A DNA stretch of 59,136 nt from JAICJR01 sp036494715 (GTDB lineage Bacteria > Actinomycetota > Thermoleophilia > Solirubrobacterales > Thermoleophilaceae), in assembly GCA_036494715.1 (NCBI GenBank), contig DASXNY010000015.1:1-59136 (forward strand). The letters are read 5' to 3'. The first letter of the stretch is position 1; each line of letters opens with the position of its first letter. Positions 32,007 to 38,911 of this stretch are shown one piece after another. A program made the translations under genes and the position numbers. The notes beneath the pieces are model-generated. The model was not told the DNA's origin, made no database searches, and worked only from the letters and a program-made list of their open reading frames with translations.

Positions 32007-33584
32007 ATGGCACATCGCCGAAATCAACGGCAGCGCGCATACGTGCAGCTCGCCCGCGCGGGCCGCTTCGTGTCTCGCCACCGGCGCCCCGCGGTGCTGC
32101 TGGTGATCGCCTGGACGGCGGTGCGGCTCGAGTCGCGGCGCCCGCGCCCGGGCGACACGGCGCTTGCGAGCCACAACTCGGACTCGGTCGGGAACGGCAT
32201 CGAGGTGGAGCGCAAGTTCCTCGTGGCCGAGCTGCCGGCCGACCTCGACTCGTTCGCCAGGGATGAGATCCAGCAGGGCTACGTCGCCCTCGACGGCGAG
32301 ACCGAGGTGCGCGTGCGCCGGCGCCGCGGGCACAGCCCCGTGCTCACGGTCAAGTCGGGGGGCGGGCTGAGCCGCACCGAGGAGGAGATCGAGATCGGCG
32401 ACACGCGCTACGAGGCGCTCTGGGCGCTCACCGCCGGGCGCCGGATCGAGAAGACGCGCTACACGGTCCCCGCGGGCGACGGCCTCGTCTTCGACCTCGA
32501 CGTCTACAACGGCTTCCTGCGCGGCCTCGTGACGGCGGAGGTGGAGTTCCCGTCCGTCGAGGCGAGCGCGCACTTCGAGCCGCCGTCCTGGCTCGGGCTC
32601 GAGGTGACCGAGGACTCGAGCTACAAGAACCAGGCGCTCGCTCAGCGCGAGGCGCAGGCGCTCGCCGAGCGCGTCTTCCGCCTCCGTCTCGACGAGTCGG
32701 TGGCCGAGGGCATCCGGCGCATCGCGCTCGGCCAGATCGATCAGATCCTCGACCGGCTCGAGGGCCGTACCGACGAGGATCTCGGGACCGCGGTGCACGA
32801 GTCCCGCAAGTCGCTCAAGCGGCTGCGCACCGTGGTGCGGCTGGTCCGCGTAGAGCTCGGGCCCGAGTTGCGTGCCCGCGAGAACGCGTCCTTCCGCGAC
32901 GCGAGCCGCGAGCTGTCCGGGCCGCGCGACAGTCAAGTGGTGGTGCAGTCGCTGGACGCGCTGCTCGAGCGCTACCCGGAGGAGCTCGCGCAGGCGGGCC
33001 TCGAGGGCTTCCGCTCGCGGCTCGTGCGGGCTCAGGAGGCCGTCAGCCAGGGGCTGACGCCGGGGTCGCCCACGCTCGCGCAGGTGGAGCGCGCGCTGCG
33101 GGAGGCTCGCGAGCGCGCGGCCGGCTGGCCGCTGTCCGGGAACGGGATCGGCGCACTCGAGCCCGGCCTCAGGCGCGCCTACCTGCGCGGCCGCGCCGCC
33201 CAGAAGACCGCGCGCAAGGACCCGAGCCCGGACAACCTGCACGAGTGGCGCAAGCGTGTGAAGGACCTCTGGTACTCGGTCCAGATTCTCGAGGCAGCCG
33301 AGCCGCGTCGCATGAAGTCGCTCGCGCAGGACGCGCACAAGCTGTCCGAGCTGCTGGGAGACGACCACGACCTTGTCGTGCTCGAGCAGCACATAGACGG
33401 TCAGGCGGACGCCTTTCCCCATCCCGCCGCCGCCGCGCTTCTGCGGGTGATGAGCGAGCAGCGGAGGCGGGAGCTCGAGGCGCAGGCGTTCGAGCTCGGG
33501 TCCGGTGTCTATCGGGAGTCGCCGCGGGCGTTCGTCCGCCGTGTCGACAAGGGCTGGCGCAGGGGTGTCAGGGCGTTGAAGTGA
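32007..33584 (+). CDS. CYTH and CHAD domain protein
   Basis: A 525-residue fusion. After about 65 residues of basic sequence comes the CYTH triphosphate-tunnel domain, starting at GIEVERKFLVAELP (E-x-E-x-K signature), with RVRRRRG and VFDLDVYNG. The second half is a CHAD domain, a helical polyphosphate-binding module with repeated His/Lys/Arg motifs VHESRKSLKRLRT and LHEWRKRVKDLWY. It probably binds or cleaves polyphosphate, consistent with PPK2 just upstream. Start ATG 32007 is the first good one but gives an odd hydrophobic N-terminal stretch (AVLLVIAWTAV); an internal GTG could be the true start. Coupled (GTGA overlap) to the next gene. Confidence 0.9.
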   Translation: MAHRRNQRQRAYVQLARAGRFVSRHRRPAVLLVIAWTAVRLESRRPRPGDTALASHNSDSVGNGIEVERKFLVAELPADLDSFARDEIQQGYVALDGETEVRVRRRRGHSPVLTVKSGGGLSRTEEEIEIGDTRYEALWALTAGRRIEKTRYTVPAGDGLVFDLDVYNGFLRGLVTAEVEFPSVEASAHFEPPSWLGLEVTEDSSYKNQALAQREAQALAERVFRLRLDESVAEGIRRIALGQIDQILDRLEGRTDEDLGTAVHESRKSLKRLRTVVRLVRVELGPELRARENASFRDASRELSGPRDSQVVVQSLDALLERYPEELAQAGLEGFRSRLVRAQEAVSQGLTPGSPTLAQVERALREARERAAGWPLSGNGIGALEPGLRRAYLRGRAAQKTARKDPSPDNLHEWRKRVKDLWYSVQILEAAEPRRMKSLAQDAHKLSELLGDDHDLVVLEQHIDGQADAFPHPAAAALLRVMSEQRRRELEAQAFELGSGVYRESPRAFVRRVDKGWRRGVRALK

Positions 33585-34858
33585 AACGGCTGGCCGCCCT
33601 CACCGCGCTGCTCCTCTTCGCGGGGACGCTCGCGCTGGCAGTGGTGGTGGCGGCGCAGAGCTTCCCGCGCGGCATCTCGGTGCTCGCCTGTCTCGTCGTC
33701 GCGGTGGTGGCCGCCTGGTGGGGCCTAGTGCGCCGCGGCGTCGCGCGCGTCCTGGGCTTCGGCGTCGCGCTGATCCTGTTCGCGGGCGCGATCGTCTTCG
33801 TGGCGCGGCAGGGCAGCCTGGTGGGGAACCTGATCGTGCTCGCCGCCTTCCTGCTCGCGCTCGGCGTGGCGCGCGTGGCGTTCGCGCAACATCTGACGCT
33901 GACGGAGGTGTCGCGGCCGCAGCACCCCGTGCTCTTCTACAACCCCAAGTCGGGCGGTGGCAAGGCGGAGCGCTTCAAGGTCGCCGACGAGGCGCGCGCG
34001 CGGGGCATCGAGCCGATCGAGCTGACGCTCGGGGACGACCTCTTCGAGCTCGTGGAGGCCGCAGTGGCTCGCGGCGCCGACGGGCTGGCGATGGCGGGCG
34101 GCGATGGCTCGCAGGCGATCGTCGCAGCGGTCGCGGCCAAGCACGGCCTGCCGTATGCGTGCATCCCGGCGGGGACGCGCAATCACTTCGCGCTCGACCT
34201 CGGTGTGGACCGCGACGACGTGGTCGGCGCCCTCGACGCGTTCGTGGACGGCGGCGAGCGCGTGGTGGACCTGGCCGAGGTGAACGGCCGCGTGTTCGTC
34301 AACAACGTGTCGCTCGGCGTCTACGCCGAGGCGGTGCAGCAGGAGGGCTACCGGAACGCGAAGCTGCGCACGCTGGCGGATACCGCGCCAACGGTGCTCG
34401 GCCCGAACGCGCAGGGGCTCGACCTGCGCTGGACGGACCCGGACGGCGGCGAGAGCCACTCGAACGCGGTGATACTGGTGTCCAACGACGCCTACCGGCT
34501 CGGCGTCGGCATGGGGGCGGGCACGCGCCCGCGGCTCGACGAGGGGGTGCTCGGGATCGCCGTGATGGGGGCGGCAGGCGACGGCGGGCACGAGATCCGG
34601 CGCATGCGCGAGTGGTCGTCCAAGGAGTTCGAGATCAGCTCCGACTCGCCGGTGGCCGCCGGTATCGACGGCGAGTCCGCGCGGCTCGACCCGCCGCTGC
34701 GCTTCCGCAGCCGCCCGGCCGCGCTGCGCGTGCGCATCGCGCCCCAGCACCCCGGCGCCTCGCCGTCAGCGGGCGTGCCGGCCACGCTCTGGGGCAGCGT
34801 GCTCGGGCTCGTGTCGATCGCGGCCGGCGCGACCGGCAAGGCGGCCACTCGGGCCTGA
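33581..34858 (+). CDS. Diacylglycerol-kinase-like lipid kinase with membrane N-terminus
   Basis: A 425-residue protein with three or four N-terminal transmembrane helices (residues 1-100) followed by a DAGK catalytic fold: FYNPKSGGGKAERF, AMAGGDGSQAIVAA (GGDGS in place of the usual GGDGT), IPAGTRNHFALDLG, and VNNVSLGVYAEAV. It likely phosphorylates a lipid or a sphingosine-like substrate at the membrane. GTG 33581 overlaps the stop of the CYTH-CHAD gene by 4 nt, so it is the last gene of the polyphosphate-type operon. Convergent with the HD gene. Confidence 0.9.
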   Translation: MKRLAALTALLLFAGTLALAVVVAAQSFPRGISVLACLVVAVVAAWWGLVRRGVARVLGFGVALILFAGAIVFVARQGSLVGNLIVLAAFLLALGVARVAFAQHLTLTEVSRPQHPVLFYNPKSGGGKAERFKVADEARARGIEPIELTLGDDLFELVEAAVARGADGLAMAGGDGSQAIVAAVAAKHGLPYACIPAGTRNHFALDLGVDRDDVVGALDAFVDGGERVVDLAEVNGRVFVNNVSLGVYAEAVQQEGYRNAKLRTLADTAPTVLGPNAQGLDLRWTDPDGGESHSNAVILVSNDAYRLGVGMGAGTRPRLDEGVLGIAVMGAAGDGGHEIRRMREWSSKEFEISSDSPVAAGIDGESARLDPPLRFRSRPAALRVRIAPQHPGASPSAGVPATLWGSVLGLVSIAAGATGKAATRA

Positions 34859-34868
34859 GGCCGGCGGT

Positions 34869-35312
34869 TCAGGCCACCGAGTGGGCGGGCGCGGCCCGCC
34901 CGAGCGAAACCGAGATGTGCCGCCGCGCCCAGCCGTAGGGCTTGGTGCTGAATGGCTCGCGATCGTGTGCCACGTGGTCGTCGATGTCGGCCAGCTTCAC
35001 GATCCGCGCGAGCCGGCCGTCCGGTCCGTTCGCGTGCGCGATGCGCAGCGTGTGCGCCTCGAACGACTCGCCCGGGCGGCGGGTGAGCAGCCGCAGCGCC
35101 CCGAGCTCCACCTGGGACAGGCCGCTCCCCTCGAGGTCGGCCAACGGGATGTCGGTTCGCTCGAGCACGTCGTGCAGCAGCGCGACGGCCTGGGCCTCCT
35201 CGGGCACCGACCCGGCGACGCGCTCGACGTGGTCGACGATCAGCCCGCCCGAGCGGTCTCGTTGCCCCTCATGCAGGGCATGCGCGATGTTCTTGGCGAA
35301 CCCGGGTTCCAT
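34869..35312 (-). CDS. HD-domain phosphohydrolase-like protein (short)
   Basis: A 147-residue protein with HD-like features: H in IVDHVERVAGS, the HD pair in VALLHDVLERTD, and a later KLADIDDHVAHD, giving the His, His-Asp and Asp ligands of a divalent metal site as in small RelA/SpoT-type ppGpp hydrolases (Mesh1-like). Activity is inferred from this. ATG 35312 is chosen since the frame upstream is poor. The upstream region holds a cluster of GATGGGT/ACCCATC elements and a palindrome-like site. Confidence 0.8.
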   Translation of the reverse strand: MEPGFAKNIAHALHEGQRDRSGGLIVDHVERVAGSVPEEAQAVALLHDVLERTDIPLADLEGSGLSQVELGALRLLTRRPGESFEAHTLRIAHANGPDGRLARIVKLADIDDHVAHDREPFSTKPYGWARRHISVSLGRAAPAHSVA

Positions 35313-35648
35313 CGAAACGCCTGCAAAACAGTGTGATCCCAGACACCCGTGCTTGCAACCGTGCACACACCCCTGCCGGATGGGTGCAAACCCATCACCC
35401 ATCGGGGGTAGTGGCTGTGGATGGCCGGTTGACTCCGCGGGCGCGCTGTGGGGAAACTGCGCATATCGCCAGACGGCCTGGGAGGCACCGACGAGAGGCC
35501 ACCATGCGCGCCAGGCCACCCTTCGCCGCAGGCCGTCGCGCCGATCGGCATGCGCGCGAGTACGGGACGGTGGTCACGCGCGCGACGTACGCCCCGCACA
35601 CCGAGACGGGCTACCGCGCGCCGCCGAACAAGACGCTGCTGCTCCTGC
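35313..35648. other. Mostly non-coding stretch, one doubtful small frame
   Basis: If the doubtful 64-codon frame at 35504 is not a gene, this is the only gap over 300 nt. It holds the ACCCATC cluster at 35379-35411 and a moderately AT-rich stretch near 35320-35380. I see no RNA gene, no strong terminator and no convincing sigma70 promoter pair in it. Confidence 0.5.
35379..35411. promoter_or_regulatory. Inverted and direct ACCCATC elements
   Basis: GATGGGT (35379-35385) and ACCCATC (35390-35396) form a 7-bp inverted repeat with a GCAA centre, immediately followed by a second ACCCATC (35397-35403). The next bases to 35411 form a weak TCACCC-ATCGG-GGGTAG match to the recurrent palindrome. It is 67 nt upstream of the HD gene and also upstream of whatever is read rightwards. 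Candidate operator. Confidence 0.4.
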
Positions 35649-35698
35649 TCAACGGCCTGCTGGCCAAGCGGGGCGTGCGCTCTCGATCAGCGTCTTGA
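35504..35698 (+). CDS. Doubtful small protein
   Basis: A 64-codon frame with ATG and a GAGAGG site 6 nt upstream. The product is Arg/Ala-rich with TETGYRAPPNKTLLLLLNGLLAKRG near the end; the Leu stretch could be a short helix. It overlaps the 3' end of the SRPBCC gene (opposite strand) by 50 nt, which argues against it. No family recognised; reported at low confidence. Confidence 0.25.
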   Translation: MRARPPFAAGRRADRHAREYGTVVTRATYAPHTETGYRAPPNKTLLLLLNGLLAKRGVRSRSAS

Positions 35699-36113
35699 GG
35701 CGCTCCAGGTCCTTCTTGTTTGCGCGAGCGATCGCACGCGCCATCAAGGGTGCCGCGACCTTCCCGAAGCCGGCGGGCTCACCCCGGTTGCGCAGGCTCA
35801 TAAGGGTGGTCCCGTCGCGCGTGTCCGCCCAGGTGTAGGTGGTCTCCATCGGGAACGGCCCCTCGGCGGTGCTCATCACGAAGCGCTCGCCGGGCACGTG
35901 CTCGAGCACCTCGTAGGTGTAGGCGATCCGGCGGCCGAGGAACTGGGCGACGAACGCCAGCCGGGTTCCCACTTGGAGCGGCGGCGGCGTCCGCCACTCC
36001 ACCTGCTTGATGTTCTGGTACCAGGTCGTCGCGTTGCCGGGATCCGCGGCGTACCCCGCTACGTCGGCGCGCGGCCCGGCGATCTCGATCGTGCTCTCGA
36101 CGTCGACCGGCAC
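35649..36113 (-). CDS. SRPBCC-family (START/Bet v1-like) protein
   Basis: A 154-residue protein with the SRPBCC helix-grip fold pattern: VDVESTIEIAGPRADVAGYAAD, WYQNIKQVEW, VGTRLAFVAQFLG, YTYEVLEHVPGERFVMST, and a long C-terminal helix ending in LERLKTLIES. These proteins bind hydrophobic ligands or act as polyketide-cyclase-like enzymes; the ligand is unknown. GTG 36113 is used as it begins the first beta strand; an upstream GTG at 36173 adds 20 poorly conserved residues. Divergent from the chloroperoxidase-type hydrolase gene (139 nt). Confidence 0.85.
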   Translation of the reverse strand: MPVDVESTIEIAGPRADVAGYAADPGNATTWYQNIKQVEWRTPPPLQVGTRLAFVAQFLGRRIAYTYEVLEHVPGERFVMSTAEGPFPMETTYTWADTRDGTTLMSLRNRGEPAGFGKVAAPLMARAIARANKKDLERLKTLIESARPAWPAGR

Positions 36114-36252
36114 AGGCTCAGCATCCCAGACCGCGCTCGCCGGGCGCGCCTGCGGGCTTGAGCCCGAGGACACATCGCGTGAGATGGCGATTCGTTACGC
36201 TCGCCGTTCGCGGGTTTGGCGCCACCGTCCCGGATGAACGGAGGAGTCGAGC

Positions 36253-37077
36253 ATGGGCACGATCACGACGACCGACGGCACGGAGATCTTCTACAAGGAC
36301 TGGGGGTCCGGCCAGCCAATCGTCTTCAGCCATGGCTGGCCGCTGTCGGCCGACGATTGGGACACCCAGCTGCTCTTCTTCCTGCAGCACGGCTACCGCG
36401 TAATCGCCCACGACCGCCGGGGGCATGGACGCTCCACGCAGACCAGCGACGGTCACGACATGGACCACTATGCCGACGACCTGGCGGCGGTGACCGCCCA
36501 TCTAGATCTCGAGGACGCCGTCCACGTCGGACACTCGACCGGTGGTGGCGAGGTCGTGCGCTACATCGCCCGGCACGGTGAGGACCGCGTCGCCAAGGCG
36601 GTACTGATCAGTTCGGTGCCGCCGCTCATGGTGAAGACCGACGCCAATCCGGGCGGCCTCCCGAAGAGCGTGTTCGACGACCTCCAGGCCCAGCTCGCGG
36701 CCAACCGGTCCGAGTTCTACAGGGCGCTGCCGTCCGGTCCCTTCTATGGCTTCAACCGACCCGGCGTGGAAGCATCGGAAGCGATCATCGAGAACTGGTG
36801 GCGACAGGGGATGATGGGCGGAGCGAAGGCCCACTACGACGGCATCGTCGCCTTCTCCCAGACCGATTTCACCGAGGACCTGAAGAAGATCACGGTGCCG
36901 GTGCTCGTGATGCACGGCGACGACGACCAGATCGTCCCCTACGCCGATTCCGGACCACTGTCCGCCGAGCTCGTGCAGAACGGGACGCTGAAGACGTACA
37001 AGGGATTCCCGCACGGTATGCCGACCACGGAGGCCGCGACGATCAACGCCGATCTGCTGGCTTTTTTGCAGTCCTGA
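36253..37077 (+). CDS. Alpha/beta hydrolase, non-haem chloroperoxidase-like
   Basis: A 274-residue enzyme closely matching the bacterial non-haem chloroperoxidase/esterase group: MGTITTTDGTEIFYKDWGSG, FSHGWPLSADDWD, VIAHDRRGHGRS, and nucleophile elbow VGHSTGGGE (Ser95). The late acid/base pair is visible as MHGDDDQIVPY and KGFPHGMP. Family members have esterase and perhydrolase activity. ATG 36253 has GGAGGAG ahead. Base composition is a little lower in GC than its neighbours. Convergent with the small DUF2188-like gene. Confidence 0.92.
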   Translation: MGTITTTDGTEIFYKDWGSGQPIVFSHGWPLSADDWDTQLLFFLQHGYRVIAHDRRGHGRSTQTSDGHDMDHYADDLAAVTAHLDLEDAVHVGHSTGGGEVVRYIARHGEDRVAKAVLISSVPPLMVKTDANPGGLPKSVFDDLQAQLAANRSEFYRALPSGPFYGFNRPGVEASEAIIENWWRQGMMGGAKAHYDGIVAFSQTDFTEDLKKITVPVLVMHGDDDQIVPYADSGPLSAELVQNGTLKTYKGFPHGMPTTEAATINADLLAFLQS

Positions 37078-37089
37078 GCGGCTGTAGCT

Positions 37090-37305
37090 TCAGTTGACGC
37101 GTTCTTCGAGGTACTCGTGGCGCAGCAGGCGGTGGTACGCGTCGCGCACGATCAGCTCGCACGGTCTGCTTCGAGCGGCCACCGAGTAGGCCAGTTGCTG
37201 CGCGTCGGCGAGCGTTTCGCAGGCGACGCGGTCGTCTGGATCGGGAAGGGTGACTTCCCAAATGCCGCTTCCGCTGGGGTCGACGCAGACGGTTGTGGGC
37301 TCCAC
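37090..37305 (-). CDS. Small DUF2188-like protein
   Basis: A 71-residue soluble protein with an N-terminal beta hairpin (GIWEVTLPDPDDRVACETLADAQQLAYSVAARS) and a final strand CELIVRDAYHRLL, resembling DUF2188 proteins, which are short and of unknown function. Start GTG 37305 is preceded by AAAGGAG at 11 nt. It sits after the chloroperoxidase-type gene (stops 13 nt apart) and 58 nt downstream of the GH13 gene's stop-side. No membrane segment or signal. Confidence 0.7.
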   Translation of the reverse strand: MEPTTVCVDPSGSGIWEVTLPDPDDRVACETLADAQQLAYSVAARSRPCELIVRDAYHRLLRHEYLEERVN

Positions 37306-37363
37306 AGTGATCTTCTCCTTTGGGCCCCCCGGCGTCGGACTCTGGCAGGAGTGCCCACGTCCG

Positions 37364-38911
37364 TCAATGGCGGGCGGGGGTCAGTCGAGAGTCAGGCGGC
37401 ACGCTGGCGCGCAGCCGCTCGTCTGACAGCGTGAACGACAGGAAATGCGAGGCCCACGGCCCGAGCCCGACGTAGAGCCCCTCGCCCGCGAGCTCGTCTC
37501 CGGCCCGTGCGAACGACTGTCCGCTGAGCCGGTCGGACAGCTGCCAGGTCCGCCCCCCGAGGTCCTGCCACGGTAGCCGGACACGCCCTTCCGCGTCCGC
37601 GCCGGAGAGGTTGACGACCACCAAGCTGCGTGAGTCCGCGGCGGACCAGCACCACGACACGAGGTTGCGGTACGAGTCGTTGTCCGGCCAGCCGGAGCAG
37701 TCGCACAGATGCCAATCTCCGGACCGCAGATCGCTGTCGGCGATCGCACACAGCAGCCGTTCGTAGAACTCGCGCAGGCCCTCGTCGGGCGCCTCGTCCG
37801 GACCGCGACCGAGGAACACCGGGATGCGCACACGCCGCCCCTCGAGCTGGCCGTCGTGGTAGAGGCGCGCTCCCTGCAGCGTGGACATCACCACCGCCGC
37901 GGCCTGTGCCTGGCCGGGCCCGAACGTGGCGGCGGCACGGGGCTCGTCGTGGTTCTCGATGAAGCGGATGAGTCGCTCCTGGTAGGCGGGGTCCGCCTGC
38001 AGGTGGCCACGCACCGAGCCGGCTGGACCTTGGACCAGCCGGTCATACAGACGCTTGTCGTAACAGAGGTCGAAGCCCTGCTGCTGGAGGGTCCATTCCA
38101 TGTCCCAGTAGGCCTCCGCCATGAACAACAAGTCCGGATGCGCCTGCTTCGCGCGCGGGATCAGGGTGGGCCAGTAGTCGGCCTCGGGCGCAGCGCCCGC
38201 GCGCCCACCCCACGTGCGCGCGAAGACCTCGTTGGTCATCAGCATCGCCATGTCGCAGCGCAGGCCGTCGCACTGACCGGCGATCGCGATCAACGTCTCG
38301 GCGACGGCATCGCGCAGCAGCGGCGAGAATGCGTTCAGTTGCACGACGTCCGGCCACGGCGGGAAGTAGGGATCGCGTCCCTTGGCGAAGATGCCCGCCG
38401 CGGTGCGGAGGAAGGCTTCGGGATGTGCGGCCAGCTCGTCCTCGCTGCCGGTGAAGAGGCAGTCGGGGCGCTCGCTGAGCCACGGGTGATCCGGGGCGAC
38501 GTGGTTCGGCACATAGTCGAGGATCAATCCGAGCCCGCGGTCCGCCAGCTGCGCGCGCGCGGCGGACAGCGCGTCCGCACCGCCGAGGCGCTCATCCACG
38601 ACGTAGTCGCGGACGCAGTAGGGCGAGCCGATCACATCGGCCGGCGCGAGATCCGGGAGGGCGGCCAGGTTGCCCGCCCGAAGCTCCGGGTCTCGCAGCG
38701 CGATCGCCAGCCCGGCTGGGCTGCGCTGCCAGACGCCCATGAGCCAGATCGCATCGACCGGCAGCGCGGCGACCGCATCCCAGCGCTCACCCGGCACCTC
38801 GTCCAGCCGCAGCGGGCGCCCGCGCGAGCGGCCGAGGCGCTCGAGCCAAACGGCGGTGTTGATCTCGTAGACGGTGGGGCGCGGGGGCAGGCGCACCGCT
38901 CCGCCCGTCAC
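37364..38911 (-). CDS. GH13 alpha-amylase-family enzyme
   Basis: A 515-residue GH13 enzyme. The conserved regions are LILDYVPNHVAPDHPW (region I), DGLRCDMAMLM (region II, nucleophile Asp220), LLFMAEAYWDMEWTL (region III, acid/base Glu266), and FIENHDEPRA (region IV, Asp322). The C-terminus is a beta-sandwich ending in LSFTLSDERL. The region II GLRCDMA and III EAYWDMEW forms differ from classical amylases and resemble GH13 members of unknown linkage in actinobacteria. GTG 38911 overlaps the GH63 stop by 4 nt, so expression is coupled. No signal peptide, so cytoplasmic. Confidence 0.88.
   Translation of the reverse strand: MTGGAVRLPPRPTVYEINTAVWLERLGRSRGRPLRLDEVPGERWDAVAALPVDAIWLMGVWQRSPAGLAIALRDPELRAGNLAALPDLAPADVIGSPYCVRDYVVDERLGGADALSAARAQLADRGLGLILDYVPNHVAPDHPWLSERPDCLFTGSEDELAAHPEAFLRTAAGIFAKGRDPYFPPWPDVVQLNAFSPLLRDAVAETLIAIAGQCDGLRCDMAMLMTNEVFARTWGGRAGAAPEADYWPTLIPRAKQAHPDLLFMAEAYWDMEWTLQQQGFDLCYDKRLYDRLVQGPAGSVRGHLQADPAYQERLIRFIENHDEPRAAATFGPGQAQAAAVVMSTLQGARLYHDGQLEGRRVRIPVFLGRGPDEAPDEGLREFYERLLCAIADSDLRSGDWHLCDCSGWPDNDSYRNLVSWCWSAADSRSLVVVNLSGADAEGRVRLPWQDLGGRTWQLSDRLSGQSFARAGDELAGEGLYVGLGPWASHFLSFTLSDERLRASVPPDSRLTPARH

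Noticed and set aside
36221..36237. GGATGA half-site before the chloroperoxidase-type gene as another palindrome copy
   Set aside because: Only the right arm matches; the left arm GCCACC differs at three positions and spacing to the ATG is 15 nt, unlike the other copies.
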